Shown: positions 26,810-37,446, counted from the first letter of the stretch. The stretch is DNA of 64,000 bases from an uncultured Gammaproteobacteria bacterium (GCA_913031395.1 CAJWDT010000002.1:1-64000); one strand, 5' to 3'. Numbers and translations are program-made. The notes: generated by a model from the letters alone, not told the origin.

Positions 26810-27710
26810 TTTTAATTCCTTTTTTAGCTCTAGGATGAGCCTTATCATAAACTTTAGATAGGTGCTGAAAATCTAATTTTGTATAAATTTGCGTTGTCCC
26901 TATATCGGCATGTCCGAGCATTTCTTGAACCGCCCTTAGATCACCGCTTGATTCAAGGACATGGCTTGCAAAAGAATGTCTAAGCATATGGGGATTAATA
27001 CCAGGCAGTCCTCTTTTTGCACAAAGCTTCTCAAGTCTGAGTTGAATAGATCGAGCTGAAATCCTGCTGCCCTTATTATTAAGAAACATAGCCTCACTCA
27101 CAGAATTTTTTGAATCTTTGAGCTCTCTTCGATAAATCAACCAATCTCTAATGGCCTGAATCGCTTTTGTACCAACAGGAACTATTCTTGTTTTATTGCC
27201 TTTACCTGTAACTCTGCAAACTCTTTCTTTAAGTTCCAGATCTTCAGTATTTAGTGAACAAACCTCAGATAATCTTAATCCAGAAGAGTATAAAAGTTCT
27301 GCTATGGCTTTATCTCTGACTTCAATCATACCCTCGGGTTTAAAATTTAAGAGCCTTTGAACGAGGTCTGCATCCATGGCTTTAGGTAAGAGCTGTGCTG
27401 ATTTTGGAGAATTGATACTTTTAGCTGGACTGAGCTTGATTACACCTTCGATTAAAAGATATTCAAAAAAAGATCTGGTAGTTGATAAAAGTCTTTGAAT
27501 GCTTCTTGGACTAAGACCTCTTCTTCTTTCCGAATTAACAAAAGTTCTCACTTCATGTTCATTCACTGATTTCCAATCTTGGATATCTTCGTTTACAAGA
27601 TACTTAGATAGTTTAGTTAAATCCCTTCTATAACCATTGGTTGTATGAGTTGAATATTGTTTTACAGACTCAAGATAAGAAAGGAATTCTTGAATTTCTT
27701 GTTGCAACAT
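26799..27710 (-). CDS. xerC: tyrosine recombinase XerC
   Basis: 303 residues. N-terminal SAM-like core-binding domain: FLSYLESVKQYSTHTTNGYRRDL. Catalytic residues of the tyrosine recombinase domain are visible in LLYSSGLRLSEVC (R), GKGNKTRIVPVG (K), HMLRHSFASHVL (H-x-x-R), LGHADIGTTQIYTKL (H and nucleophile Y). With XerD it resolves chromosome dimers at dif. The conserved neighbours dapF-DUF484 identify it as XerC rather than XerD or a phage integrase. It starts directly after the DUF484 stop with no gap. Confidence 0.96.
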   Translation of the reverse strand: MLQQEIQEFLSYLESVKQYSTHTTNGYRRDLTKLSKYLVNEDIQDWKSVNEHEVRTFVNSERRRGLSPRSIQRLLSTTRSFFEYLLIEGVIKLSPAKSINSPKSAQLLPKAMDADLVQRLLNFKPEGMIEVRDKAIAELLYSSGLRLSEVCSLNTEDLELKERVCRVTGKGNKTRIVPVGTKAIQAIRDWLIYRRELKDSKNSVSEAMFLNNKGSRISARSIQLRLEKLCAKRGLPGINPHMLRHSFASHVLESSGDLRAVQEMLGHADIGTTQIYTKLDFQHLSKVYDKAHPRAKKGIKNDN

Positions 27711-28373
27711 TTAGAAGTTATTCCTTTCTATTAATTTAGAAAGTGCTTCTGAAATGAATTCCAGAAACAAGGAATCATTCTCTTTAGAATAAGTATTCTC
27801 TGTCCTTGAACCAACCGCTAAGACTCCTGGACATTCTGAATTTTTAATAGGCACTAAGACACAGTCTAGAACCTCAGCTTTTTTATCAAAAATGTAAGAA
27901 GATTCTTTCTTATCTAGAGGTCCACAGAATATGTCGGCTGCATTATATTTACTCCCGATGACTTTATGCGCCTCTTTGGCATCTACAATTCTACCTTTAG
28001 GAAGATTCGGATTATCTTTGAAAAAGAGTAATTTACATGAATCAGATTGGAATTCTTTAGAAAAAGTCTCTTCCGTAACTGAGACTATCTCCGTAAGATT
28101 TTTGCATACTATAAGATTCAGAATAAGTTTTTTTGTTTTTTCAAAAATATCTTCATTTGTTGATGCAATTTCTAATAACTGCAGGAGATTTCCAGAAGTC
28201 GATTCATAATTTTTTCTCAAGATTTCTACTTGTTTCTGAATCAGAGATACAGCCCCACCAGTTTCATGAACAATTTCTAAAGAATTTAAGATATGCGAAT
28301 TGTCAGAAAGGAATTCAGGATTGAGTAGCAGAAACTCTTCTACTTTTTTTGGATCAATCGATTTTTCTGTCAT
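27711..28373 (-). CDS. DUF484 (YigA-like) protein
   Basis: 220 residues. The N-terminus has VEEFLLLNPEFLSDNSHILNSLEIVHETGGAVSLIQKQVEILRKN, the DUF484 hallmark (LxxxPdFf...l...l.iph...g.avSLvErQ...LRer), followed by a GAF-like domain. The gene occupies the fixed dapF-DUF484-xerC position seen across gammaproteobacteria. The role is unknown; a link to Xer function is suggested only by synteny. The ATG overlaps the dapF stop by one base (TAATG). Confidence 0.9.
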   Translation of the reverse strand: MTEKSIDPKKVEEFLLLNPEFLSDNSHILNSLEIVHETGGAVSLIQKQVEILRKNYESTSGNLLQLLEIASTNEDIFEKTKKLILNLIVCKNLTEIVSVTEETFSKEFQSDSCKLLFFKDNPNLPKGRIVDAKEAHKVIGSKYNAADIFCGPLDKKESSYIFDKKAEVLDCVLVPIKNSECPGVLAVGSRTENTYSKENDSLFLEFISEALSKLIERNNF

Positions 28374-29164
28374 TAAATTGTAATTTCTTTCTTTTCCAAA
28401 AATTCTGCTTTACCAGTAGCTGATATCATCTTAGATTCTTCTTTATAGTCAATCAATAAGCTGCCGAGCTCAAAATTAACTTTCACAGGAGTCTCAAGTT
28501 CTTTTTTTATAACACCTATCACTGCAGCAGCACAGGCTCCACTGCCACATGCTAATGTTTCTCCGGCTCCTCTTTCAAATACCCTAAGATTTATTTCATC
28601 TGCAGCTTTTTTGCTTATCAGTCCAAAATTAACTCCATCTTCAAAGCACTCATGATCCTGTAAATATTTTCCAAATGTTTTGAAATCAAAGTCATGCATA
28701 TTTTCTTCAAAAGCTACCCCGTGAGGATTCCCAAGATTTATGCAATCTAAAACTATATCTTTATTGTTGTGATTAATATTAACTTTAGTCAGGCTATCAT
28801 TCAGTGCGAAGGTGGCACAAAATTGATCTTCGCTTAAGGCTTTTAAATTCCAAATACCGCCCTCTGTATTTACTTTTAGGTCGCTCGACGGTAATAAAGA
28901 TTGATCTTGGATAAATTTAGAGACACATCTAGCACCATTAATGCAGTTCGATGCCTTTGAACCATCATTGTTATATATCTCTACATCTAGATCATTTTCA
29001 TGATGAAGTGGAGGTAACACAACTATCAATTGGTCAAAGGCAATGCCTTGTTTTTGATTTAATTCAATAACATCCTTTGAGTTGATTTTTATGTCAGCAC
29101 TTAAAGAATCAAGAATACCAATAATATTCCCAAGTCCTGAATATATATATAAGTTAGTTTGCAT
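28373..29164 (-). CDS. dapF: diaminopimelate epimerase
   Basis: 263 residues. The two catalytic cysteines are visible in ASNCINGARCVSKFI (about residue 79) and GAGETLACGSGACAAAV (about 209-225), both family signatures. GNPHGVAF and FERGAGE bind substrate. The enzyme converts LL- to meso-diaminopimelate for peptidoglycan and lysine synthesis. LysA, which uses the product, starts the preceding gene; gap 6 bases. The N-terminus (YIYSGLGNIIGILD) departs slightly from the usual M-x-G-x-G-N-D/x-F-x-x-x-D pattern but keeps the G-x-G-N core. Confidence 0.95.
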   Translation of the reverse strand: MQTNLYIYSGLGNIIGILDSLSADIKINSKDVIELNQKQGIAFDQLIVVLPPLHHENDLDVEIYNNDGSKASNCINGARCVSKFIQDQSLLPSSDLKVNTEGGIWNLKALSEDQFCATFALNDSLTKVNINHNNKDIVLDCINLGNPHGVAFEENMHDFDFKTFGKYLQDHECFEDGVNFGLISKKAADEINLRVFERGAGETLACGSGACAAAVIGVIKKELETPVKVNFELGSLLIDYKEESKMISATGKAEFLEKKEITI

Positions 29165-29170
29165 TTAGAA

Positions 29171-30403
29171 CTAGGTCTCTAGCGAGATGATATCCTCAAA
29201 ACTTTCTTTGCGTTTGATTACCTGAACCGTATCTTTAGCTACGAGTAATTCAATAGGTTTCAGTCTAGAATTATAATTTGAAGTCATTACTGAGCCGTAG
29301 GCGCCTGCATCCATAAACGCAACATAGTCCCCAGGTAGGATGCTTAAATTTCGCTCTGTAGCAAGGATGTCACCCGTCTCACAGACTGGACCTGCTAGAT
29401 CATATAAATTACTACTCGCACCTTTAGGATTAATCTCTATTACATCATGCCAAGCTTCATATAAAGAAGGTCTTAACAAATCATTCATACCTGCATCAAT
29501 AATTGCAAAATTTTTGCTGCCTGCTTCTTTTATATACTCTACCTTTGTGAGCAAAATACCTGCAGTTCCTATTATCGATCTACCTGGCTCCAGGATGACT
29601 TTGAAATCTTGGTCCTTTAATAGAGCTTTGACCTTTTCTAGAAGAAGTTTTGGATCACCTTTATTCTCATCTTTATATTGAATGCCTAGGCCACCACCGA
29701 TATCAAGATACTCAATAATATGACCTTCTTCGATGAGTTCATTAGCTATCTCAATTAGATAATCTACACTTTTTAGTATTACATTCTCATCTGAAATTTG
29801 AGATCCGATATGGCTTGCAACAGTAGTTAGTTTTACGGCATTAGAGTCAACACATGCAGCAGATATTTTTAGAACAGATTTTCTATCTAGACCAAATTTG
29901 GAAGTTTTAGAACCTGTTTGGATATATTTATGTGAGCTAATAGAGATATCCGGATTTACTCGCAGAGCACAATTCACAGTCTTTTTAAGACCTCGAGCTA
30001 TTTCCTCAATTCTCTCAAACTCTCCAAAAGACTCTATATTTATAGATAAGATATCACTTTCAATAGCGAATTTAATTTCTTCTTCTGATTTAGCAACCCC
30101 TGAAAAAACTATTTTATTTTTATCTGCACCCGCTAAAAGGCATCTTTTTAGTTCATTTCCAGAAACTACATCAAATCCAGATCCAAGATCTGATAATAGC
30201 CTCAGTATATGCAGATTTGAATTGGCTTTTACGGCATAGCATACGAGATCAATATCTCGAACTTCGTCTTTATAGACTTTAAAATTTTTCTCTATTTCTG
30301 CAGACGAGTAGATATAGGCCGGAGAGCCATACTCCTCCACAATATCTTGAGCAGGTATATCTTCAACATAAAGTTGATTATTTTTTGTTTCAATGGGTTT
30401 CAT
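29171..30403 (-). CDS. lysA: diaminopimelate decarboxylase
   Basis: 410 residues of the fold III PLP class. The Schiff-base lysine is in CYAVKANSNLHIL (about residue 59). HIGSQI follows (about 199-204), then EYLDIGGGLGIQY and EPGRSIIGTAG, the phosphate-binding segments. CETGDIL contains the conserved Cys at the dimer active site. It decarboxylates meso-DAP to lysine. The start overlaps the end of the small lptM gene by 14 bases. Confidence 0.96.
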   Translation of the reverse strand: MKPIETKNNQLYVEDIPAQDIVEEYGSPAYIYSSAEIEKNFKVYKDEVRDIDLVCYAVKANSNLHILRLLSDLGSGFDVVSGNELKRCLLAGADKNKIVFSGVAKSEEEIKFAIESDILSINIESFGEFERIEEIARGLKKTVNCALRVNPDISISSHKYIQTGSKTSKFGLDRKSVLKISAACVDSNAVKLTTVASHIGSQISDENVILKSVDYLIEIANELIEEGHIIEYLDIGGGLGIQYKDENKGDPKLLLEKVKALLKDQDFKVILEPGRSIIGTAGILLTKVEYIKEAGSKNFAIIDAGMNDLLRPSLYEAWHDVIEINPKGASSNLYDLAGPVCETGDILATERNLSILPGDYVAFMDAGAYGSVMTSNYNSRLKPIELLVAKDTVQVIKRKESFEDIISLET

Positions 30404-30515
30404 GTGTATACATATCGCCGACAGAACTTTCAGGCAATTTCAAGGGCATTTTGTTTCCACATGATATTAAATTTAGGGCTATCAAAAGAAACAATAGTCT
30501 AGAAATTAAAATCAT
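30390..30515 (-). CDS. lptM: LptM (YifL) small lipoprotein
   Basis: 41 residues, an easily missed gene between argH and lysA. The N-terminus ISRLLFLLIALNLISCGNK is a lipoprotein signal peptide with lipobox LISC; the cysteine at residue 19 is followed by GNKMPLKLPES. That matches the family C-G-x-K-G-P-L-Y-x-P sequence, in which the short post-Cys part binds the LptD translocon and aids its disulfide maturation. The ATG shares an ATGA with the argH stop and its stop lies inside lysA, so translation is probably coupled on both sides. In E. coli lptM is immediately upstream of dapF; here lysA is interposed. The identity rests on motif and synteny. Confidence 0.85.
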   Translation of the reverse strand: MILISRLLFLLIALNLISCGNKMPLKLPESSVGDMYTHETH

Positions 30516-31918
30516 AATTTTCTTTTAGCTAATAGCTTTTTGGATAAACTTATCTCTTTTTTAACTTGTGAAGGGGCCGTGCCTCCAATTTGGTTTCTTG
30601 AATTAATAGTAATCGCAGGGTCTAAGTAAGATGAGACATCATCTTCAATTAGTTTAGAGAATTTCTTTAATTCCTTGAGGTCTAACTCAAATATTTGTTT
30701 ATTTTTTGTCTCTGCAAAGGCAACTATTTTTCCTACAACAGAATGAGCTTGTCTAAATGGCATATTTTTTTCTACCAAGTAATCTGCTAGATCTGTTGCT
30801 GTGATTTGTCCTTTAAAACAGTCTTGTTTCATCTTTTCTATATTAGGTTTCATGCCATCAATAACGATTTTTAACAAGGCTAAGCTATTTTCTGAAAAGT
30901 CTAAGCTATCAAATATGTAGGCTTTATCTTCTTGCATATCTCTGTTGTAAGTCAGGGGTAGATTTTTCATTAACGAAAGTAAGCCCATTAGATTAGCAAT
31001 AGTCTTAGACGCTCCGCCTCTTATAAGTTCTGCCATATCAGGATTCTTTTTTTGCGGCATTATGGATGAACCAGTACAAACCTCATCAGACAGCTCAAGA
31101 TAATCATATTGACTTGATGCCCAGATAATTATCTCTTCACATACTCTTGATAAATGGATACCGATAATTGATAAAACCGAAGCCAACTCAAGAACAAAGT
31201 CTCTATCGCTTACTGCGTCCATAGAGTTTCGACTAATTTCATTGAAACCAAGTTTCTTCGCTAGTAATTCCCTATCAATATTAAATCTTGTACCAGATAA
31301 TGCCGCAGAGCCTAAAGGCATAACATTTAATCTCTTTTTTGCATCTATTAATCTAGAGTAATCTCTTGTGAGCATCTCATTCCATGCCATTAAGTGATGT
31401 CCCAAGGTTACAGGTTGTGCAATCTGCAAATGGGTAAATCCTGGCATAAGCACATCAAAATTCTTATCGGCTTGATTGACGATAGATTTTTGAAGGGCAG
31501 TGATAGTTTTCAGTATTTCATCGATCCTTTCCATCAAGAAAAGTCTTAAATCAGTAGCAACTTGGTCATTTCTAGATCTACCTGTGTGCAGTTTCTTTGC
31601 AGCAGCACCCGATATCTCCACAAGTCTTGACTCAATATTCATATGGACATCTTCTAGTCTTGGATCCCATGTAAATTTGTCTTGCTCAATCTCTGAAAGA
31701 ATTTTATTAAGTCCCTTTTTAATTTTAGCCAAATCTTTAGCGGTTAAAATTTTCGCGGCTTTTAATATCTCCGCATAAGCTATAGATCCTTTTATATCGA
31801 CTTCAAAAAGGTTCTTGTCTATATCCACAGACGCAGAAAAGGATTGGGCTAGATCGCCTGTGCCTTTTGTAAATCTTCCGCCCCAAAGAGGATTTACCTC
31901 TTTTTCTTTTTTAGTCAT
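30512..31918 (-). CDS. argH: argininosuccinate lyase
   Basis: 468 residues. The fumarase/aspartase superfamily signature GSSIMPQKKNPD is at about residues 283-294; other conserved parts are LWGGRFTKG, DVHMNIESRL, TGRSRNDQVATDLRL and TLGHHLMAWNEML. It splits argininosuccinate to arginine and fumarate, the last arginine step. It is located between metF (gap 4) and lptM (4-base ATGA overlap). No other arg gene occurs in the window. Confidence 0.97.
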   Translation of the reverse strand: MTKKEKEVNPLWGGRFTKGTGDLAQSFSASVDIDKNLFEVDIKGSIAYAEILKAAKILTAKDLAKIKKGLNKILSEIEQDKFTWDPRLEDVHMNIESRLVEISGAAAKKLHTGRSRNDQVATDLRLFLMERIDEILKTITALQKSIVNQADKNFDVLMPGFTHLQIAQPVTLGHHLMAWNEMLTRDYSRLIDAKKRLNVMPLGSAALSGTRFNIDRELLAKKLGFNEISRNSMDAVSDRDFVLELASVLSIIGIHLSRVCEEIIIWASSQYDYLELSDEVCTGSSIMPQKKNPDMAELIRGGASKTIANLMGLLSLMKNLPLTYNRDMQEDKAYIFDSLDFSENSLALLKIVIDGMKPNIEKMKQDCFKGQITATDLADYLVEKNMPFRQAHSVVGKIVAFAETKNKQIFELDLKELKKFSKLIEDDVSSYLDPAITINSRNQIGGTAPSQVKKEISLSKKLLAKRKL

Positions 31919-31922
31919 GATC

Positions 31923-32756
31923 CTAATCTATCAGATTTATAATCTGATTTGTTGGGTTAAGCTGATTGATGGTGTAGAAATGTATTCCTGGTGCCCCTTT
32001 ATCTATCAAGGCACTCACCAAAGAAGCAATGTAGTCCGCTCCAAATTTTTTAAGATCGTCTTCATTATCAAAGCTATCTAATTTATTAATTAATCTAGTT
32101 GGAATATTGGCTCCACAGTTATTCGCCATTCTGACTAAACCTTCTTTACTCATTATAGGCATCATTCCGGGTGTAATAGGCTTATCCATACCGAGTTTCT
32201 GACAATTTTCTACGAACCTGAAATAAACATCTGAGTCAAAAAAGAATTGTGTCACTGCACCTTTCACGCCAGCCGACATTTTTTGACAAAAATGCTGAAT
32301 ATCATCTTCTGAGCTTACAGCTTCTGGATGTGTTTCAGGATAGGCTCCAACTTCAATTTCAAAATAATTCTCAAAACTTTCATTTATAAACTCTATTAAA
32401 TTTATAGCATATGGAAAATCTCCTACAGACCCAAAGCCAGAAGGAAGATCTCCTCTTAAGACAACAAGTTTTTTGAATCCTTCATCTTTGTATAGTTGGA
32501 GCATGGATTTAATTGAACTTTTATCAGAACCGATTCCTGAAATATGAGGCGCAATAGGGACTTTTGTAGCATTAAATAATGATCTACAAGTTTCTATTGT
32601 TCCTAGTTGAGTTGATCCTCCAGCTCCAAAAGTTACAGAGTAGTATTCTGCAGGGACAGATTCAAATTCTTTGCCTAGAGAAATTACCTTCTCTTGTCCT
32701 GAAGCTGTCTTTGGAGGGAAAAACTCAAAACTAAATGTTTTAGAGTTTTTTGCCAT
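31923..32756 (-). CDS. metF: 5,10-methylenetetrahydrofolate reductase
   Basis: 277 residues. FSFEFFPPKT opens the TIM barrel with its catalytic Glu (about residue 11). SVTFGAGGST, HISGIG, LVVLRGDLP, VGAYPETHPEA and GAVTQFFFDSDVYFRFV are FAD and folate segments of MetF. It makes 5-methyl-THF for methionine synthesis. It is placed after metK and ahcY, so three enzymes of the methyl cycle are together; methionine synthase is not in the window. Confidence 0.96.
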   Translation of the reverse strand: MAKNSKTFSFEFFPPKTASGQEKVISLGKEFESVPAEYYSVTFGAGGSTQLGTIETCRSLFNATKVPIAPHISGIGSDKSSIKSMLQLYKDEGFKKLVVLRGDLPSGFGSVGDFPYAINLIEFINESFENYFEIEVGAYPETHPEAVSSEDDIQHFCQKMSAGVKGAVTQFFFDSDVYFRFVENCQKLGMDKPITPGMMPIMSKEGLVRMANNCGANIPTRLINKLDSFDNEDDLKKFGADYIASLVSALIDKGAPGIHFYTINQLNPTNQIINLID

Positions 32757-32767
32757 AAAGCCCTTCT

Positions 32768-34162
32768 TTAATATTTATATATTTCTGATTTAAAAGGACC
32801 TTCTTCTGGTACGTTTATGTAATCAGCTTGCTCTGTAGAAAGTTTGGTCATAACACCGCCAAACCCCTCAACCATATATGCAGCAACTTCTTCGTCTAGC
32901 TTCTTAGGCAGAACTTCAACTTTGATAAGTTCTTGTTTCTTATCATCATCATTGATTTGAGCAAACTTTTTCTCATATAGGTACATCTGTGCAAGAACTT
33001 GGTTAGCAAAAGAACCATCCATAATTCGTGATGGATGGCCTGTAGCATTACCTAAATTAACCAATCTACCTTCAGATAGAAGTATTAAATAATTATCACT
33101 ATCCATATTGGGAGAATCTCCTGCCTTAGTATCTCTAAAAATTTTATGAACTTGAGGTTTTACTTCTTCCCAGGCCCATTCATCTCTCATATATTGAGTA
33201 TCAATTTCAGTATCGAAGTGGCCGATATTACAAATTACAGCTCCATTTTTAACAGATCTTAGCATTTGCTGGTCGCAAACTTTGTAGTTTCCTGTTGTTG
33301 TTACTACTAGATCAGTATCTTGAAGTAACGCTTTATTCATGCAATCATCAGTCCCATTGTTAATACCGTCAATATAAGGCGAAACGACTTCATAACCATC
33401 CATACATGCTTGCATCGCACATATTGGGTCAACTTCAGTAACTCTTACAACCATTCCTTCTTGCTTAAGGCTTTGTGCTGAACCTTTTCCTACATCTCCG
33501 TAACCTATGACGAGTGCTTTTCTTCCAGCCAAGAACATATCTGTTCCTCTTTTTATGCCGTCATTAAGACTGTGTCTAGTGCCGTATTTATTATCATTTT
33601 TTGATTTAGTAACAGAGTCGTTGACATTGATTGCAGGAACTTTCAATTCTCCCTTTTCTATCATTTCATTTAGTCTGACTACACCTGTAGTAGTTTCTTC
33701 AGTGATTCCATGAATATTTTCAAGAATTTCAGGATATTTAAGATGAGCCATAGAAGTAAGATCACCCCCATCATCCAGAATCATATTTGCATCCCAAGGA
33801 CTTCCATCAGACAGGATAGTCTGCTCTATACACCAATCAAACTCTTCATCAGTCTGACCTTTCCAAGCGAATACGGGCACACCAGTTTCTGCAATTGCAG
33901 CCGCAGCATGATCTTGCGTAGAGAAAATATTACAACCAGACCATCTCACTTCCGCACCTAGAGCAGTTAATGTCTCTATCAAAACAGCAGTTTGGATTGT
34001 CATGTGAATGCAACCAAGAATTTTTGCACCTTTTAAGGGCTGTTCATTTCCATACCTTTCTCTTAACTTCATAAGAGCAGGCATCTCAGATTGTGCTATA
34101 ACTATCTCTTTTCTTCCCCACTCTGCCAATGACATATCGGCTACTTTATAATCATTACTCAT
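32768..34162 (-). CDS. ahcY: adenosylhomocysteinase
   Basis: 464 residues, the long form with the roughly 40-residue insertion used by many bacteria. [31 protein letters not shown] and [19 protein letters not shown] are substrate-domain motifs. The NAD site is [19 protein letters not shown], and the C-terminus PFKSEIYKY carries the Lys-Tyr that reaches the partner subunit's cofactor. It hydrolyses S-adenosylhomocysteine to adenosine and homocysteine. Second in the metK-ahcY-metF run (6-base gap after metK). No SAH riboswitch is possible in the gap; control would be at metK. Confidence 0.97.
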   Translation of the reverse strand: MSNDYKVADMSLAEWGRKEIVIAQSEMPALMKLRERYGNEQPLKGAKILGCIHMTIQTAVLIETLTALGAEVRWSGCNIFSTQDHAAAAIAETGVPVFAWKGQTDEEFDWCIEQTILSDGSPWDANMILDDGGDLTSMAHLKYPEILENIHGITEETTTGVVRLNEMIEKGELKVPAINVNDSVTKSKNDNKYGTRHSLNDGIKRGTDMFLAGRKALVIGYGDVGKGSAQSLKQEGMVVRVTEVDPICAMQACMDGYEVVSPYIDGINNGTDDCMNKALLQDTDLVVTTTGNYKVCDQQMLRSVKNGAVICNIGHFDTEIDTQYMRDEWAWEEVKPQVHKIFRDTKAGDSPNMDSDNYLILLSEGRLVNLGNATGHPSRIMDGSFANQVLAQMYLYEKKFAQINDDDKKQELIKVEVLPKKLDEEVAAYMVEGFGGVMTKLSTEQADYINVPEEGPFKSEIYKY

Positions 34163-34168
34163 TATTTT

Positions 34169-35326
34169 TTATCCTTTCAAAGCTTCAGCTTTGTCTGTTT
34201 TTTCCCATGTAAATGCGCTTTCCTCTCTACCAAAATGCCCGTAAGCTGCAGTTGCTTGATAAATAGGTCTCTTCAGATCAAGCATTTTAATCAACTGGCT
34301 TGGGCGTAAGTCAAAATGCTCTCTAACTAAATCAGCAATTTTACTTTCATCTATTGTTGATGTGCCAAACGTATTAACACTAATAGATGTAGGTTCTGCA
34401 ACTCCAATAGCATAAGAAACCTGTATCTCACATCTATCAGCCAATCCCGCAGCAACGATGTTCTTAGCCACGTATCTTCCGGCATAAGCAGCTGATCTAT
34501 CAACTTTTGAGGGGTCTTTTCCAGAAAAAGCTCCACCACCATGTCTTGCCATACCACCGTAAGTATCTACGATAATTTTTCTTCCCGTAAGACCACAGTC
34601 TCCAACAGGGCCGCCTATCTCAAATCTGCCAGTTGGATTGATATAAAATTTAGTTTTTTCATTAAGCCAGTTTGAAGGAAGAATAGGTTTGATAATTTCT
34701 TCCATTACTCCTTCTTTAAGATCTTCTTGAGAAACTTCAGGATCATGCTGAGTTGACAATACGACAGCAGATATTGATTCTGGTTTACCGTCATCTCCAT
34801 AAACAAAACTAACTTGGCTTTTAGCATCAGGTCTAAGCCATGATAACTTATTACTTTTTCTAATGAAGGCCTGTTGCTCGACAAGTCTGTGAGAGTAGGT
34901 AATAGGGGCAGGCATTAAAACATCTGTTTCGTTTGTAGCGTATCCAAACATTAGCCCTTGATCACCAGCACCTTGCTCAAGATCTTCTCCCTCACCTTCA
35001 TTAACACCTTGGGCTATATCTTGAGATTGCTTACCGATTGCGTTTACAACCTCACAGGTATTACCATCACAGCCCACATCAATGCTGTCATAACCTATAT
35101 CTAGGATAACTTTTCTGGCTATAGCTTCAAGATCTGGCTCTGATGCACTTGTTATTTCACCAGCTAAGACCACAAGGTTATCTTTCACTAATGTTTCACA
35201 AGCAACCCTTGAATTGGGGTCATCTTTGAGCATTGCATCAAGTACGGCATCTGATATCTGATCTGCCATTTTGTCAGGATGTCCTTCTGAAACTGATTCA
35301 GAAGTAAAAATTTTATATTCGGACAT
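34169..35326 (-). CDS. metK: S-adenosylmethionine synthetase
   Basis: 385 residues. [19 protein letters not shown] (ATP/Mg site), [17 protein letters not shown] (flexible loop) and [23 protein letters not shown] (signature 2) are all present. It forms SAM from methionine and ATP. TTGGAG precedes the ATG. It is the first gene of a ten-gene minus-strand run and diverges from tkt across a 129-base gap in which I see no riboswitch-like fold by eye. Confidence 0.97.
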   Translation of the reverse strand: MSEYKIFTSESVSEGHPDKMADQISDAVLDAMLKDDPNSRVACETLVKDNLVVLAGEITSASEPDLEAIARKVILDIGYDSIDVGCDGNTCEVVNAIGKQSQDIAQGVNEGEGEDLEQGAGDQGLMFGYATNETDVLMPAPITYSHRLVEQQAFIRKSNKLSWLRPDAKSQVSFVYGDDGKPESISAVVLSTQHDPEVSQEDLKEGVMEEIIKPILPSNWLNEKTKFYINPTGRFEIGGPVGDCGLTGRKIIVDTYGGMARHGGGAFSGKDPSKVDRSAAYAGRYVAKNIVAAGLADRCEIQVSYAIGVAEPTSISVNTFGTSTIDESKIADLVREHFDLRPSQLIKMLDLKRPIYQATAAYGHFGREESAFTWEKTDKAEALKG

Positions 35327-35389
35327 ATTAGCTCCAAGTTCTAAAGAGCGGCCATTTTACACAAAACGTTATAAATTTCCCCAAATTTA

Positions 35390-35416
35390 TTGGATTTAAG
35401 AGTATTTTTATATACT
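35390..35416 (+). promoter_or_regulatory. possible tkt promoter
   Basis: TTGGAT (35390-35395) and TATACT (35411-35416) lie 39 bases upstream of the tkt ATG in the 129-base divergent gap with metK. The spacer is only 15 bases, shorter than ideal. The region between box and ATG is AT-rich with no clear ribosome site. Confidence 0.35.
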
Positions 35417-35455
35417 TAAAAAATTATTTCAGCGACAATAATAAAAATTAAAAAA

Positions 35456-37444
35456 ATGAGTAAAAAGTTTAATTCTCAATCTGCAAACGCATTAAGAATC
35501 CTAGCCTTGGATTCAGTGAAGCAAGCAAATTCAGGCCATTCGGGAATGCCTATGGGCATGGCAGATATTGCTGCAGTTCTCTGGCAAGGACATTTGAGTC
35601 ACAATCCTGGAAATCCGGATTGGTTCAACAGAGATAGATTCGTGTTGTCAAATGGTCACGGTTCTATGCTCATTTATGGCCTTTTGCACCTCTCAGGTTA
35701 TGATTTATCCATTCAAGACCTTAAAGATTTTAGGCAATTGCACTCTAAAACTGCTGGTCATCCAGAATTTGGAGTAACACCAGGTGTGGAAACAACAACG
35801 GGACCACTAGGACAAGGAATTTCTAATGCGGTAGGAATGGCTATAGCTGAAAAAGTTCTGGCATCAAAATATAATACTGAAGAGCATCAAATTATTGATC
35901 ACATGACTTACGTATTCACCGGCGATGGATGTTTGATGGAGGGTATATCACACGAAGCCTGTTCTTTGGCAGGGACTTTAGGCTTAGGAAAACTTATAGT
36001 CTTATATGATGATAATGACATTTCTATAGATGGGAATGTAGAAGGTTGGTTCACAGAAGATATTCCAGGAAGATTTGCTTCCTACGGATGGGAGGTCATT
36101 CCAAATATCGACGGACATAATTCTAAAGAAATAGATCAGGCTATCCAACAAGCAAAATCAAATTCTGACAAGCCCACATTGATATGCTGTAAGACTCTAA
36201 TAGGTAAAGGTTCCCCAAATATGGCTGGAACTGCCGCTGCTCATGGTGCGATAGTGAATCCTGAAGAGATTGCCTTAACAAGAAACCAATTAGATTGGGA
36301 GAGTGATCCATTTGATATACCTCAAGAAATCTATGAAGATTGGGATTCAAAAGAATCAGGAAAGATCAAAGAAGAAGCTTGGGAGAAAACTCTTCAAGAA
36401 TATTCAAATGAAAATCCTGAATTATCAAGAGAACTAAAAAGACTTATTACTGGGAATTTACCGGATGGTATTGAAGAGAGTATTTATTCATACATCGAAA
36501 CAGTTCAAAAAGATCTACCTAAGATGGCCACAAGAGTATCTTCTCAAAAGGTCTTAAATGTCCTGGGTCCCTTAATACCTGAGCTCATAGGTGGATCAGC
36601 AGATCTAACAGGATCAAATAATACAAACTGGGAAGGAACAAAAGCCATCAGAGCTGAAGATTTTTCCGGTAATTATATTAACTATGGTGTGAGAGAATTT
36701 GGAATGACCGGTATTATGAACGGTATAGTCTTACACGGAGGATTGAAGCCCTATGCTGGAACCTTCCTAACATTCTTAGATTACGCAAGAAATGCAGTCA
36801 GAATGGCTGCCTTAATGAAGATACAAACAATACTTGTGTACTCTCATGACTCTATAGGGGTAGGAGAAGATGGTCCTACTCATCAACCAATCGAACATTT
36901 AACAAGTCTTAGAACTACTCCTAATCTAGAAACTTGGAGACCTTGTGATACATCAGAAACCGCTATTTCTTGGTTAGCTGCTTTAGAAAACACAGATAAA
37001 CCAACAGCATTAATATTATCGAGACAAGGGTTACCAAACTTTGAAAGAAATAAAGTCCAGGTAGATTCTATTAAAAAAGGTGCTTATATCCTCCACGAAC
37101 CAGAAACAAAACCAGAAATCATTTTTATATCTACGGGATCTGAAGTTGAGCTTGCAATGGAAATAGCAGAGCAAGTTAAAGAAAGTACACCAATAAGGGT
37201 CGTTTCGATGCCCTGCTCCGAGAGATTTGATGTTCAATCTGAGAACTATAAAGAATCTGTTTTAGGTTCTGGAATAAAGAGAGTTGCTATTGAGGCTTCT
37301 TATGCTGATTGGTGGAGAAAATATGTTGGGCTTGAAGGTGATGTTATTGGAATGAACTCATTTGGTGAATCTGCACCTGGGAATGTTCTTTTTGAGCATT
37401 TTGGATTTACTAAAGAACAGATTATTTCAAAACTCGGTCTCTAG
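35456..37444 (+). CDS. tkt: transketolase
   Basis: 662 residues, full length. Residues 1-40: [24 protein letters not shown]. The ThDP motif is [20 protein letters not shown]...[14 protein letters not shown] at about 155-190. The catalytic Glu lies in [14 protein letters not shown], and [23 protein letters not shown] (about 465-487) is the signature. It transfers two-carbon units in the pentose phosphate pathway. The stop is 2 bases before pgk. Confidence 0.97.
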   Translation: MSKKFNSQSANALRILALDSVKQANSGHSGMPMGMADIAAVLWQGHLSHNPGNPDWFNRDRFVLSNGHGSMLIYGLLHLSGYDLSIQDLKDFRQLHSKTAGHPEFGVTPGVETTTGPLGQGISNAVGMAIAEKVLASKYNTEEHQIIDHMTYVFTGDGCLMEGISHEACSLAGTLGLGKLIVLYDDNDISIDGNVEGWFTEDIPGRFASYGWEVIPNIDGHNSKEIDQAIQQAKSNSDKPTLICCKTLIGKGSPNMAGTAAAHGAIVNPEEIALTRNQLDWESDPFDIPQEIYEDWDSKESGKIKEEAWEKTLQEYSNENPELSRELKRLITGNLPDGIEESIYSYIETVQKDLPKMATRVSSQKVLNVLGPLIPELIGGSADLTGSNNTNWEGTKAIRAEDFSGNYINYGVREFGMTGIMNGIVLHGGLKPYAGTFLTFLDYARNAVRMAALMKIQTILVYSHDSIGVGEDGPTHQPIEHLTSLRTTPNLETWRPCDTSETAISWLAALENTDKPTALILSRQGLPNFERNKVQVDSIKKGAYILHEPETKPEIIFISTGSEVELAMEIAEQVKESTPIRVVSMPCSERFDVQSENYKESVLGSGIKRVAIEASYADWWRKYVGLEGDVIGMNSFGESAPGNVLFEHFGFTKEQIISKLGL

Positions 37445-37446
37445 AA

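Noticed and set aside
26799..27710. Phage or integron integrase marking a mobile element
   Set aside because: The dapF-DUF484-xerC-yigB order identifies it as housekeeping XerC.
35327..35455. SAM or SAH riboswitch before metK-ahcY
   Set aside because: I looked for the conserved stem and core patterns of known SAM and SAH riboswitches in the 129-base gap and saw only AT-rich sequence; a covariance scan would be needed to be certain.
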